64,000 nt of DNA from Agaricus subrufescens (GCA_029945375.1 CM057057.1:2542001-2606000), one strand, 5' to 3'; positions 40,301-53,433 are shown, numbered from the stretch's first letter. A program made the numbers and translations. Notes: generated from the sequence alone by a model not told the origin.

Positions 40301-43300
40301 GCAGAGGATAGTCTATTGCCAGGCATCAGATTCAAGGTTCCTTTGATGGCCGTGCTTGATACGTTGAAAAACGATGACCCTCATATGCGCCGAATAGGCG
40401 AAACCTGGATGAGATGCAACCTAAGGTCTTACTTAAGGTTTGTGCTCGCCACCAACCGTGTAGTCCATGCTTATAAGTACCCTTTATAGAATTCTCGACC
40501 CCATCCTGTACGAATTGTTCGATCCAGCAATCGTGAGGATGCCCACACAGGTTAAGGTGCATGGAAAGGAAATACAAAGTTTCACATACACGAAACAGTT
40601 TGACCAACGATACATCAATTATCTTCTCGAAATTTTACTCGCCGTTGTACGCTTTGGAGGACAGGGCTTTGTGAAGACTGCGCGATCATCACCTATCCGT
40701 CGATCATATCATCCTGGACTGATTTCCCGGGTTGATGCGAGTGAGTCCAATAGAATATCTAAACAGTCGATCCATTCTGACTGATTCGTAAAAGGTAACA
40801 TCTCCGAAAGTGAAGGGAGTTATCTTGATCTTTTGAAAGAGATTCTTCTCAGGTTTGTTCAGTCATACAGCTTTGCAGGTGGCGTTGTTAACACCTGGAC
40901 GAATAATAGGTTCTTACAGTCCGAGCCAGAAGCAAAGGTGGTATCCACAATGCTACCATTAATCACGCCTATTCAATCTTCTGCGGTGGAGATATTACAA
41001 CTCGTCGTTTCAAGAGGTGAAATGGAAGCTACGACAGTTGAAAGTATGGAAGCCGTCGTGATCGGAAAACTCTACTTCTGCGTTCATATGAAGAGGCTCG
41101 ACCTCCAAAATAAACTTCTCCACCTTCTTCACTCACTAATATCCGTATCCACTACCATAACGGACTCGACCCAAAACCTCTCTTCCACAAAGCAGAAGCA
41201 GGATGATAGCTCCACGGGCGCTGCGCAACAAGATACAGAGCGGACAATCGGGAGTTATCGTTCATATCCCGTTAATCCCCTCCTTGTGCAGACATTAGCG
41301 GATGGCATTTCGACAAAAAGCAATCGACCTATTCTACAGCATTGGTTGGATTTCATCCTTCTAGCCATCCCGCAGTTCCAGCCGGCACTCCAATCCGTCG
41401 TTACTCCAATGAATGATTGTCTTTGTAAACAGCTACACGCATGTTTAAGAGAACTGCACCTCGCAGCACGGCATCACGAGGGCTTTGGCAAAGACATCCA
41501 TGTTTCAGTAACGGATGCCGACATGATCATGCTGTTGAATGCTTTGGAGAAATTTGTGCTACTTAGCCTGGCATACACGGAGGAAGAAGATGCTGATGCT
41601 GAGTCAGTTACAGAGAAGCCTGCGCATGAAAGTGGAGGAGGTCTCCTCGGCTATGTGTCTAACGTTTTCAGTTCAGAAAGTGCGCAGTCAGGGAATACTG
41701 AACAGTTAACGGTAAGATCCCCATCAAAGATAGCTTGATAAGAGTACTCAGAAGGCTTTTGAAGGCACGCTCTCCAGCTTACCGAGCATTAGACGAAAGT
41801 ATCAGGGTACTGTTCTCAATATGGTCGACGCTATTGTGGAATAAACCCGAGGCCGAATCTGCTCGAGATGAAGCATTGTCAATGATTTATAGTCGAACTC
41901 GATCACGATGTCGACGCGCGATGGAATTTCTTTTCCGTGTGCGATCGGCTGAAGTCTTCGAATCGATTGTAGAATGTTGGAATCGTGATAAGCCGGTGAG
42001 ATAATCGTTGCTGTCCTTTTCAGCGCTTTCCAACTATTTTCATTAGTCCCATGCTGGAGCCTCCGCGGAAACTGCATTTGAGATTGTCGATATCCTGATG
42101 TCCAACGCTCAGAATGCTGTACACATGACTTGTGAGAGTATATGGACCAGGATCTCGGGTGTTCCGGAGAAGAACAAAAAACAGGCTGTGAATCCATATC
42201 TGTAAGTATTATCGAAGTCTCGTATTTTATATGCTTTCGGTGCTCATCATTCACTACAGCACCGACGCCATCCTATTCAAATTTTTAGAGCAGTACATAC
42301 GACGTTTAGAAGGTCCTATCGCAATGCAAGTTTGGCCTCGATATATGCAGCTTACAAAGGAGATCGTTAGTAGCGTGAAAGATTACAAGGCCCAGAGCTT
42401 TGACACTCTGCGATGCCTCTCCGCCCTCGCAGAAAAGGTCACTCAAACGGCTGCGATGGAAGACAGAAGAATTAGAAAGGAGCTCCAGGCAAGTGGTGGT
42501 TCATCGTAGATTTATCGGTCTTATTCAAATCAAAATCGAAATGTTAGGATACCTATGGCAAACTCTTGGACGCGTGCCTCACGCTCGTTGGACGATCACA
42601 AGATCATGGATCATGGATTCGCCGCCCAGTAAAAGAATCAGTGGCTACAAATGGGCATGAATCTCCATTACTTCCCAGAGACGAAAAGCTAGACGTGTCT
42701 GCGAGTGCTCCCTCACCCATTCCGCCTGATATTTCCAGACAAAATAGTTCGATAGAACACACTTCACAGGTGAGTTGTGAGATCGTCGTGCTCTCCGCCC
42801 TTTACCAAACAGGTCGTAGATCATCCAATTTGTTGCATCCTCTTCGCTACCCAATCTACGCAAATTTTTGGTGGATAATGATAAAATAGCAAGTACCTGT
42901 ACCAACATTGTCTATCATATAGTCTCACCCGCCATGCGAGGGAGGACAAGGTATGCTGATAGTGAATCTAGCTGTTGCTCGAGACTAACATGATCAACAG
43001 ACCAATGGATATCGATGGCGTTGTCTTGTCAATACTTCGGGAGATGACTCGAATGCCAGTCGCGTTGAAAGCATGGAAGGGGCCAGTTATCGAACTTCTG
43101 AACGACAGCCGCCTCTTCAACTGTTTGCCTGTGGAAGCCGAGTCTTGGAAGCCAGTCATCAAGTCGCTCTTTGATTCCGACAAAACTGCATTCCCAGAGC
43201 TGCTCTGTAAGTGATTGCGCTGTCATTCTTGATGATCTACTGAAATCTCCTCTATCTCTAGCCAAAATTGCTACTGCGGCGTCTGCCAACATATTTGCAA

Positions 43301-44184
43301 ATAAGGAATACGAAATGCTCCTCCGGTCACTGAACGTTCGAAGACTCTCCTTCACCCTGCTTACTGGAGAAAAGAATCATTTCCTTATGCACCTACCAAG
43401 TGTCCAAGAGAAGTTGGTGGATATCTTACGGAACATCACCTCCCCAGTTGTTCAAAGTGAAGTCTTCTTATGCGTCCGGGTTTTGTTGTGCCGATTATCA
43501 AAACACAACCTTACAAGCTTCTGGCCTGTTCTATTGACTGAACTGGTACGTCATTTGCACTCGATGGAAGTATTTCATTGACTGATTTGAACCAAGTACC
43601 GTATCTTCGAACAAGTAATGACCAATATACCCCCAGACGGCTCTGAGGACCTACAAGTGGTTGTTGCCGCTTGCAAATGCCTTGATCTTCTGGTCACACT
43701 GCAGACTGAGGAATTCCAAATGTGATTCTGAATTTCAGACTATCATGATTTGAGTTTGCTGAGCACTTCTTCATTCAGCCACCAGTGGATTTTCATCACC
43801 GATACTGTGGACGCCATCTACCAACCTAATGATTGGGCTCCTGAAGCCATGATGGATCAGCTGGCGGATGTTACTGGAAATCTTCCCATCGCAGTGCGTC
43901 TCAATGAATTCATCTCTTACACTCACTCAACCATCAATTAAAATTAGGATTCTCGCATCGCATCAACACCGGTGCCCAATGAAACGACTACTTACGACGA
44001 TCAACGAGTGTTACGAAAACCTTTACTGAACGGGGTCAAGCAGATCGAGAGTATCCGAGAACTGATCCCATTCTTTTCCAATGTCAGTGTATCGTCGTAC
44101 GAAAGCATGTACGCAAGTGGAGGGAATGTTGATTGGGAGGCGGTGGAAAAGGGCTTAATGGATGATCTTTTTGATGGTCGATAA
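37394..44184 (+). CDS. DOP1: DOP1/Dopey family protein
   Basis: Very large peripheral membrane protein that works with the flippase partner Mon2/Neo1 in endosome-to-Golgi traffic. Exon 1 from ATG 37394 ([13 protein letters not shown]) joins in phase to [20 protein letters not shown], then [53 protein letters not shown], and [21 protein letters not shown], which together are the Dopey N-terminal domain. The helical remainder continues through about 20 introns, to 44184 ([11 protein letters not shown]). I see no break in the frame path, but central exon ends are approximate. The spliced protein is probably about 1,700-1,800 residues. It occupies 6.8 kb, the longest gene here. Confidence 0.9.
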
Positions 44185-44417
44185 TTTCTTGTTCTACTGT
44201 ATAGTTGCACGTATTCGGTCTCCTTTTTTGCTATTGTATAGCGTGTTCTTATGTTCTACATAACTAATTCACTCCGACTTTCATGGGTATCAGAAACGTT
44301 ATGTATTCCAGGACCTGGAGAGAAATATATATATAGATAAGGACCAGGTAGGTGGTAAATATTAGGTACGAGAGGGAATGAAGAAGTGTAGGGTTACAAC
44401 TAACTAATCAAGCTGAC

Positions 44418-45739
44418 TCAAAAGTCTCCCCAATTTCTGCGGAATTTGTACTGCATACGAGACTGGATCAGCTCTCAGCGTAACATGGTGAGAATAGCAA
44501 AAGAGAATTGTACCTTGTAAGGCAAGTTCTTTCTCAGCTTGTCACTTGCATCGCGAGGGCTTTTGTATCCCCGTTCACCAGTGCCCCATTCATCACCATG
44601 AGGTTTCTCGCCAGCATACTTAACGGAAGGATCTTGCTTCTCAGGCGGCGTGACACGAACTACCGGTGATCGTGCAGGTGGATTAGTATCGGCGGCGTTC
44701 AGGTTTTGTTGGTTGTTGATGTCTTGCTGAGCTGCTGCACGTTTGATAGCCTCGTCCTCGGCAGCCCTCTGCGCGGCAAGGATTTCCTCCACAGATACAC
44801 CAGCGAATTTAGCTTCACGTTCAGCTTCTTCACGCTCGATACCTTCGTGTTGACCAAAGTGTTCGATATCCTCTGGGTGATTATAAGCTTCGTCGGTTTG
44901 CGTTTCAGGTGTTGAATGGAATTCCTCTGTGATCCAAGAGGGGAAGGAATTAGTCAGTATTCTTGTGGGAGCGCTGTCGGTTGGTAAGAGTACCTTCGTG
45001 GTGAAGGAAAAATTCTGAACTTGTTAGTTAGCAAGATGCAGAGGACAAAGCACTCGATTACAACATACCACTTTCCACGTCATAATGATGGCCTTCAGCT
45101 CCCATGTGGTCGAAGGTTGGTAGAGCGTCAACGCCGCGAGTTTCAAGCTCCTTCAAGTCAATCATGCCATCGCGATTGGCGTCGAGAATTTTCAGAACAG
45201 CGTCAACAATCACATCCGCCTTTTTCTGGTGTTCTTCCTCGTCCTATAGTGTCGAAGGTTATAAGTTATTAACTGGTTACCCCTTGGGGTATTTGGAGAT
45301 ATACTTTGGACTTTTTTTGTGAATAAACGTGGTGGACGCCATACACTGCTTCAATCTCGGATCTGTCCCAGATACCGTCCCTTGGATTGGGAAGATGAGT
45401 AAACTGGTGCTAGAAGCGGTGTTGATATTGAACTCACCGGTTTAGGTCATGTAACTGGAAAAAACTTGCTGCATCGAAGGAATCACTGTTCCGCGGCGTT
45501 TCACCAATGAACACCAGATTATCACATAACAATTATATTGAGACCTACATATGGTGCTCTGAAGTCATCTAGAGGGACAAGTGAGTACACCGACCATGGT
45601 TCGATCAAATATTCTAACTGACGTGTCTTTGTGCGTACTGTTGCATGCTTTCCCCCGCCTTTGGCCCACTATCCCCATGAGCAAGTGCATAGTGTACGAT
45701 AGCGAGAAGAAAGAAGCTGGCCAGTGACTTTGTAAACAT
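44418..45739 (-). CDS. Secreted/ER EF-hand protein, SSP120/nucleobindin-like
   Basis: Calcium-binding protein of the secretory pathway; yeast Ssp120 and animal nucleobindins are the nearest types I recall. ATG 45739 starts a signal peptide (MFTKSLASFFLLAIVHYALA, cleavage likely before HGD). Two EF-hand loops are complete: DLNRDGIWDRSE and DANRDGMIDLKE. A long charged helix follows (EHEGIEREEAEREAKFAG, EEILAAQRAAEDEAIKRAA), then a C-terminus DWGTG/GERGYKSPRDASDKLRKNLPYKYKFRR-type end closed by an intron (phase PYK|YKFRRNWGDF). No ER retention signal is seen at the end. It converges with DOP1. Confidence 0.85.
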
Positions 45740-46066
45740 AGTACGAGGGAGAAGGGATTGACCAACGGGAAAGCATGTGGGATTTAGACAGGGTCGTTAG
45801 CAATTACTACTTTTGGATATGATCTCGTGGCTGGCTCAATCGTTCCGGCAACCAGACTGCCACTTTTTGGTTACTCCTGTCCAGGGTTCCGCCACAGCTC
45901 TCAGATTCCGCGTATACGAAAAACAGGTCCATTTCAAAAAAGTAAACGAATGTATAAGTATTACAAGTGTGTCATAAATTGTAGTTACTGGGTATGGATA
46001 GATACATTCAATAATCAAGATGGCATATAAAATGGTCCGATACTCTAACAAAGTTGACTCCGTTCA
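45740..46066. other. Interval between the EF-hand gene start and the GH128 gene end
   Basis: No gene seen in 327 bp. It must hold the EF-hand gene promoter and the GH128 3' flank, both genes being on the minus strand. Confidence 0.5.
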
Positions 46067-47783
46067 TCAAGCGAGAGTCATCAACACACCGAAAAGGAAG
46101 GCACTGGTCACGACGACACCTTGTAACACCGACCAAGGGACAACCAGGTTGGCAGCATTCATCACAGGCCAAGACGTAACAAGGGGCTGCCCAGGTTGAT
46201 CGGACGGGCTGAGAGTCTTATATTGTGGGCCGGAGTTATCGGTTCTGTTTGACGTGTGTACAGTGTTAGCCCCGATGTAGAGCTTCCCTAGATCATTCAA
46301 ACTGCCGTCTTCGTTCAGGAAATCTAAGCAGAACCATCATGTAAGTGATGACGGAACAATGACAGTCAGGAAAGTAAAAACCACTCACTGTAAAAAATCT
46401 TATCCTGGGGTCGCTGTTAAATAAATTCCGTGTTAGTCAGATACGACGACAATGTGGACAGGAACAGAAGCACGTAAACGGATACTCACGAAAAAGCCAA
46501 ACCATGCATATCGTTCAACCCAATCCAATGAATCCAGATAATTTATACTTTGATTCATGAAATCCTGAACGACTGATACATTGTTAGTCGGCCTTCGCGC
46601 TGTCACAAAAAAGGCACTGACCAGTAGAATTTTCAGAGATATCCGCAAACTCAGTTATCCATATCGGATATTTAGAAAAGGTTGAGTGAATGTCCCAGAT
46701 ATAATTGAAGAACCCTTCGACGCCTGAGCCATACCTTTTTGCCGACCTCCATTAGTGGAAAATCCACGGTCAGCATCAGATCGACGACTTACCAATGTAA
46801 AGGAAGGAAGTCAATTGTGCAACTGCCACACTGATTCAGGAATTCAGTTAGCCACTCTTTCCCACTCGGAGCAGCAGTGACCGCTGGTCCACCGAGCTTG
46901 ATACCATTCTGTTTCAGCGGTTCAATGAATTGCATCCAGAGTTCAGCAGCCGATTTGGGATCAATATTGGCTTCATTTACGAAGTCCGGCTCATTAAACC
47001 CCTGAAGTTCACGTGGAATCATTAAGGGTGTAGAGCAAGGCAATTCAAATTCCTTACGAGGATAACGTTGGCCCCTTGAGCGCTAACTGCACTCGCCAGT
47101 TTGTCGATATTTCCTGAACCCCATTGCATAGGAATATATTGTAGCCCAGATTGGGAAATATATGCAGCGGGCAAATCAGACCAATCGTAGATCCAGGAAA
47201 TCGAGCTTTTGGTTTGGTTCGCGTTGAGTATGTCGCCAGTATTTCCTCCAGACGCATATGATATACCCCTCTTTGGATTCTTGACGCCAGGGGGGAACTT
47301 CGGAGGAGGAACTGTGAAACTGGAAGATGGAGACGAGGACGAAGATGAGGCGGGTAGAGAGGTTGTTGAAGAGGCAGGAGGAGGAGGCGAGGCAGGAGGA
47401 GGCGAGGGAGAGGGCGAGGGAGAGGGAAAGGGAGGAGGAGGAGAGGGAGAGGGAGAAGGAGGAGGAGAAGGCGAGGGAGAAGGCGAAGGAGCGGGAGGAT
47501 GGGATGGTGGTGGTGGTGGGTGAGAAGGAGGGGGTGGCGGGTGAGAAGGAGGAGGAGGAGAATGAGAAGGTGGTGGAGGTGGTGGATGGGTGGGTGAGGA
47601 TGGAGAGGAGTGCGATGAGGAGGTTACACGCCTGGTGGTGGATTGAGCTCCCGATGTCGATGATACGGACGGAGCTGATGTCGATGATACAGGAGCCGAT
47701 GTCGATGTCGCAGTGACCGGGTGAGACGATACAGCAACGAGCAGATGCAAGAAGGATATCCAAAAAGTGGCACGGAGCAGCAT
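46067..47783 (-). CDS. GH128 family glucanase with proline-rich stalk and GPI-type C-terminus
   Basis: Predicted cell-surface beta-1,3-glucanase. ATG 47783 opens a signal peptide (MLLRATFWISFLHLLVAVSS). A linker of about 150 residues, built of S/T then PPPPSHPPPP and SPSPSPPP repeats, leads to the catalytic barrel: KRGISYASGG, SSISWIYDWSD, YIPMQWGSGN, VILGFNEPDF with the acid/base Glu, AVTAAPSGKEWL, and KYPIWITEFADI with the nucleophile Glu. The barrel continues in small exons to YAWFGFF. The end is N/S/T-rich, then hydrophobic (VVVTSAFLFGVLMTLA), as for GPI attachment. The GFNEPD and WITEF motifs define GH128/Asl1. Introns are about five and short. Confidence 0.9.
47330..47620 (-). repeat. 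Proline/serine-rich low-complexity stalk repeat in the GH128 protein
   Basis: On the minus strand, PPPPSH and SPSP units are repeated, seen on the plus strand as GGAGGAGGAGAATG- and GAGGGAGAGGG-like blocks. The purity of the units suggests that the number of copies varies by slippage. Confidence 0.85.
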
Positions 47784-48676
47784 CCTGATCCTGATAGGGT
47801 GGAAGCGAAGACTGCGAACACGCACAAGAGAGATTACAGGGGGCAGAACCCATGCACCTTTATACTCAAGACGGTTTAATTTTTTTTTGTAGGCACACAG
47901 TGGCACAACAAGCGGCAATAACGTTTGCTGACAGCCTGTGGGAGGCAGGTCGAGAAAATCTGTCCATCGACGCAAGTTGACACCTTGCCCTTGTCTTCGT
48001 AAATGACAGCGGGAAAGAAGGCACAGTACCTCGTAAATACGAGTCGTGATTGCCGATCTGAATGCGCATACCATGAGTCTCTTCAATCTCTGTGACACGG
48101 AATCAGAGATCCTCGAATACAATAGGTCAGTCGTCCCTGAGCAGATGTCCGATTCATTCCCCATAGCGGCGCGTGGAAAGGTCTCGGTGAAGTTGAGAAT
48201 TGTACCTTGATGATAGTCTGGACGCCATTGAAATTTCGCAGTCATGGAACATCAAAAACATCTGAATGTAGTGTCTACCGAGGCAGGGCCGGTGCATCAG
48301 ATATCATTAGACATCAGAATCAAAAGTTTGACTGGGAGAGTCCTGACCTCGCTAACAATCAGCATGTTCGGTTATTTTTACCGAGGCACTTAGGCAGGCA
48401 AGAAGTTGGCGGCAAGGTGTCCAGGAACCCAAGCCGAGCACAATCTCCGTCGAAGGGCCCTCTAATCACAGCCTCGAGAGGCGTGGCATGTGATAGCATG
48501 CCTATATGTGGAGTGTATAGTTCCCATGCGTCCGGGCAGCGTCCGAGCAAGAAAATTTAAGGCGATACGGACGGAACAAGGTTTGATCTGCACACATCTG
48601 GCAGCGGGATGAAGGCTGACGAGGGGCCTCAGATATATGCCCTTTTAGCTGAACCGCTTGGTCTTGCATGTGGTCA
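47784..48676. other. Upstream region of GH128 gene / 3' flank of PFD1
   Basis: No gene seen in about 890 bp. A 117-codon plus-strand frame at 48207-48560 shows no motif and no splice partner. Confidence 0.5.
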
Positions 48677-49322
48677 TTATGGCCACCTTGCAGGAAATAT
48701 CAATGGCGAGTACATTTCATTAAGGTCATGCAACGAAAATTCTATTGTTTGGGTGCGTGATGGAACTAGTAACTGTGAGTTAGAAGTAAGACTTGAGCAA
48801 GTAAACCGTACGATATCGCGTAGTTGTGCTTGAGCATCGTTGAACTGTTTCTCAAGGAACTTCGCCTAAAATATATATCCATGAAGGCACCTTTGGGTCA
48901 GAATTATGCCCAACGAACCTTCTTGTTCAGACTATTAATATCATCGGTCAGCTCCTTTTCTTGGCTTTTCAGGTCATTGACCATAGTTTTGTGAGGTTCC
49001 ATCATGAACCTAAATGTAACATGTCGGGGTCAGTTGTCGATAAACGGTCGAGATTTCTGCACATTTTGCCGACGCCTTTATATAGATGGACATCCTCATC
49101 TATCGAGCTGATTTCCTTGATAGTCAACTGCAAGATTCTGCGTTCGCGTTCCTTGGCCGCAGTTTGCTGTACCGAGATGTTGAGTGCTCGTTGAGATTGA
49201 ACGGCCGTCTGTTGTATCTGGACCAGGATCTGGACAGGTTTACTTCTCTGAGTTCATGGAATCGAAGATATAAGGCCAATCGAAATAACCTTGCGCAGAG
49301 TGTCGTCTGAGAGGGTCGACAT
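48677..49322 (-). CDS. PFD1: Prefoldin subunit 1
   Basis: Beta-type subunit of the hexameric prefoldin chaperone that hands actin and tubulin to CCT. ATG 49322 gives MSTLSDDTLRK; an intron then joins ILVQIQQTAVQSQRALNI, KERERRILQLTIKEISSIDE, YKGVGKM, and after a second intron FMMEPHKTMVNDLKSQEKEL and, after a third, AKFLEKQFNDAQAQLRDI. This is the two-helix coiled coil with a short beta hairpin, as in the family. The end is unclear: a 39-nt stretch after RDI looks like an intron but is in frame, and about 30 further residues are read before the stop. The real C-terminus may be shorter. It is divergent from SNU114 with 134 bp between the ATGs. Confidence 0.88.
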
Positions 49323-49456
49323 TATGAGAGGTCCTGGGAGAGAAGCGAAGATCAAACGCGCATCAGTAACGCACGGCGTGACTAACACATCCATCCCCTC
49401 CAGCTCTTTGCTCGAAAAAGTGTTTCCCAGACTCTCACATTCCCATTCGTCCCAAA

Positions 49457-52400
49457 ATGGCTTCATTGGAAGATTATGACGAGTTCGGAAACTATATTGG
49501 AGCCGACTTGGATTCTGACGAGGATGAGGAGGTGAACCAGGGCCAGTATGCTCACCAGCCTTCTGGGGCTCCTGCTCCGCTGGAGGGTTTTGATGACGAG
49601 CCCATGCGGGAGCCAGACAATGAAATGGCGCTTATGGAGGTTGACGGTGCGTCCAAACGTTCCCTGTCGCGGAAAATGTTGTAAGCTCATATACTGGTTC
49701 TCTATAGATGAGCCAGTACATAAAGCCGTTATCCTCCACGAGGATAAACAATACTATCCGACTGCTGGGGAGTTGTACGGAGCAGACGTGGAGACATTGG
49801 TACAGGAAGAAGATGCCCAACCACTCTCCGAACCTATTATCGCACCTGTCAAAGTACGAAAATGGACCGTGGAGGAGAAAGATATGCCAGAAACGCGTTT
49901 TGACAAAGGGTTCGTCTTGTGCTCTGTTGTGACCGTGTAGGAATTTAATTTTATGTCAGATTCTTGTTGAATATGACAGCGTTCCCGGAAATGATTCGCA
50001 ATGTTGCCGTTGTGGGACATCTGCACCACGGAAAGACAGCACTTATGGATATGTTGGTCTTTGAGACACACAAGCTAGTGTGGGATGCGGACAAACCAGT
50101 ACGTTTGTGTACTGTACCCTTAGTTCTGTAAAGGCTAACCATTCCTACAGACTCGTTATACCGACACGCATGTTCTCTCGCGAGAACGTGAAGTTTCCAT
50201 AAAATCGTCCCCCATGTCGCTCGTCCTCCAGACGACGTCCGGGAAGTCGCATCTCCTCCACCTAATTGACACACCTGGACATGTCAACTTTCTTGATGAA
50301 GTTGCCTCGGCTATGCGACTTGCGGACGGTATCCTGCTTGTCGTTGACGTCGTGGAAGGAGTGAGTGTTGTTTCCCTACTATGCTAACTGCAATGCTTAC
50401 TTCTATTATAGCTCATGGTCGGCGCTGAGTATATCATTCGGCATGCTTTACAAGAAGGTATCAAAATTACACTTGTTGTGAACAAAATCGACAGACTCAT
50501 CCTTGAGCTTCGAATCAAACCCGCCGATGCCTATTACAAGATAAAACACACAATTGAAGAAATTAATACGTTCATCAGGTGCCGCTCTTACATCTTTGCA
50601 ATCATCACTGTTATTAAACCAGCCATTTTACTTTCTGGAAAAGCACTATTGACCCGGATCCAGAGCTTCGTCTAAGCCCAGAGAACGGAAATGTTGCATT
50701 TGCGAGTACAGATATGAATTACTGTTTCACCCTACGCTCCTTTGCCAAACTCTATGCAGACACATACGGTAAGCTAATTCAAATGTACGTGTTGGAATAA
50801 GCTAACACATGCATAAACTAGGCAAGCTTGACGTCAATGCTTTTGCAGCTCGCTTATGGGGTGATATCTATTTCGACGAGGAATCGCGGCGCTTTACGCG
50901 TATACAATCCGACCCCGAACAAAACCGTACTTTTATTCATTTTATTCTGAACCCCTTATACAAAATCTACAGCAATGTGCTAAGCGAGGATACTGATGCA
51001 CTTAGAGAGACATTGTCTTCTCTAGGAATTACTCTGAAGCCCGTGATATATAAGATGGACGTTCGACCATTACTAAAGGTCGTCTTGGATCAATTTTTCG
51101 GGAATTCGACAGGGTTGGTAGACGTGATTGTGGAGCATATTCCTTCGCCTGTTGAGAACGCTGCTAACAAGGTGAGCCTTTATTGCTCTTCTTGAGCCAC
51201 CAAGTGGAAACTTATGATATGCAAAAGGTCGAGGGTATCTATACTGGTCCTCAAAACTCCGAACTAGCGCTTTCAATGAAGTCGTGCGATTCCGAAGGTC
51301 CCGTCATGGTGCATATCACCAAATTATATCATACAACCGACGCACAGTCCTTTAGGGCTTTTGGGCGTGTAATGAGTGGGACTTTGAGAAAAGGTTCAGA
51401 GATCAAGGTACTGGGAGAGGAATACTCGCCTGAAGACGAGGAAGACATGATGAAGGCTATTGTTGAGGATATATGGCTAAGCGAAGCACGGTGGGTTAAC
51501 CTATAATGTCATATACCCCCCACCAGTGACATTGATTGATTCTGTAGGTACTTCATCCCCGCAGAAGAGGCTGCTGCAGGAAACCTTGTACTTATTGGCG
51601 GTGTTGATGCTTCTATCTCCAAGACTGCCACCATTGCCTCGACTTCTATCGAGGACGATTTATACATCTTCCGACCAGTGAAACACATGACGGAGTCGGT
51701 ACTCAAAATTGCCATTGAACCCATTGCACCCTCGGAGCTGCCAAAAATGCTTGCAGGCCTGAGAAGCATCAATAAGTCCTATCCTCTAATCTCAACCAAG
51801 GTGGAAGAAAGTGGCGAACATGTAATGATTGGGACGGGAGAATTATACCTGGATTGTGTAATGCACGATCTGCGAAGATTGTTCTCAGAGATTGAGATCA
51901 AAGTATCAGACCCGGTAACCAAGTTTTGCGAGACGGTGTTAGAGACAAGCGCACTGAAGTGTTATGCCGACACACCAAACAAAAAGTACGTCTGGTGTGT
52001 CTCATCTTGCGCAAATTCCTGAATTTCTTGGAAGGAACAAAATCACGATGATCGCAGAGCCCCTCGAACGTGGTATTGCGGAAGATATTGAACGTGGGCG
52101 AGTTACAATGAAAATGACACCGAAGGATAGGGGCAAATTTTTTGAAGAAAAGTATCAATGGGATCTGCTTGCTTCCCGGTCAATATGGGCCTTTGGCCCC
52201 CATGACAACGGACCGAATGTTCTTCTGGACGACACACTTCCATCACAGGTACGCTGACTATTTCACATTTTTGACGAAGGCGTCTAACTATGATGTCACA
52301 GGTAGATAAAAAACTGCTTGGCGCTGTAAAGGAACACATCAAACAGGGTTTCCAGTGGGGAGCACGGGAAGGACCGCTATGTGACGAACGTAAGTGACCA

Positions 52401-53256
52401 AGGGTCTGTACCAAAAGGAACCCAGCTTCTAACGAGTGACTTTGTCTCGTTTTGCAGCCATGAGAAACGTGAAGTTTAGATTACTTGACGCTGATATCGC
52501 TCAAGAGGCGATTTTCCGAGGAGGAGGGCAAATAGTGCCCACGGCTCGACGAGTCTGTTACTCATCATTCCTCATGGTGAGAAGCCTTCGGACAATCCAT
52601 CTCACGATTTACGTTGATTGATTCGAAATCACAGGCGTCGCCCAAATTGATGGAACCCGTGTACTATGTTGAAGTGCAAGCACCAGCGGACTGCATTTCG
52701 GCCGTGTACACAGTCCTTGCAAGACGCAGAGGACACGTGACGCAAGACATACCGAAGGCGGGCTCGCCCCTATACACCGTGAAGGCTTTAATTCCTGTCA
52801 TAGATGCGAACGGATTTGAAACGGACCTTCGGACAGCGACCCAAGGTCAGGCGTTCTGTCTCCAAATATTTGACCACTGGTCTGCTGTCCCAGGCATGTC
52901 ACCATCAGTTTCAAATCAATTCTCACAGAATGCAATTGACACACATCTTTGATCCAGGTGATCCCATGGACACGAGCATCAAATTGCGCCCGCTCGAACC
53001 TGCGTCCGGACAGGCATTAGCGAGAGATCTCGTGCTCAAAACGCGGAGGCGAAAGGGTCTCGGAGACCAAATAGCCGTTTCTAAATACTTGGATGATGAA
53101 TTTGTGGTAAGCCGTTGTCTTGTCTCTCTCTTACATTACCCGGACCCAAGGGTGACCCTGGGACCGGGAATGATATTCGTTCATCGCTTGATGCTGACAC
53201 GTCATTATCTTCAGCTCGCGCTCTCAGCTTCGGGGCATGCTGACCTGCTTGGATAG
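49457..53256 (+). CDS. SNU114: U5 snRNP GTPase Snu114 (EFTUD2, 116 kDa)
   Basis: Elongation factor 2-like GTPase of the spliceosome that controls Brr2 unwinding of U4/U6. ATG 49457 ([15 protein letters not shown]) opens the acidic N-terminal region found only in Snu114, not in EF-2, followed by [22 protein letters not shown] and [22 protein letters not shown] (G1, near 50020). Then come [10 protein letters not shown] (G3), VVNKIDRL (G4), domain [33 protein letters not shown] and the C-terminal domain ([22 protein letters not shown]). The last intron gives [13 protein letters not shown] and a stop at 53256. The acidic N-terminus and FxRLWG-like blocks separate it from EF-2. It is full length. 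Confidence 0.96.
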
Positions 53257-53369
53257 TATTTGTCGTGTAATGTTCGCGTCTTTTTGTGTATATGTCCGTT
53301 CTGTGCTACTGCTGTGAATAATAAGCGAGACAGACACAAAAAAACGAGAGGTTTTAGTGGTCATTGAGT

Positions 53370-53379
53370 GTCACGTGAC
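53370..53379. promoter_or_regulatory. Palindrome GTCACGTGAC upstream of calnexin
   Basis: A perfect 10-bp palindrome about 130 bp before the calnexin ATG. The CACGTG core fits bHLH E-box (Cbf1-type) sites and overlaps ACGT cores of bZIP factors, including unfolded-protein-response elements. A role in ER-stress induction is inference. Confidence 0.45.
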
Positions 53380-53427
53380 TCTGGGAGATTGAGAGGGATG
53401 CCACGTATGTGCAATGGGCAAAACGAA

Positions 53428-53433
53428 TATATA
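53428..53433 (+). promoter_or_regulatory. TATATA box before calnexin
   Basis: The sequence TATATA lies 83 bp upstream of the calnexin ATG, in GAATATATAGG. Confidence 0.5.

Noticed and set aside
47209..47716. Plus-strand glycine/glutamate-rich frames of 104-129 codons
   Set aside because: Complement of the proline/serine stalk of the GH128 gene.
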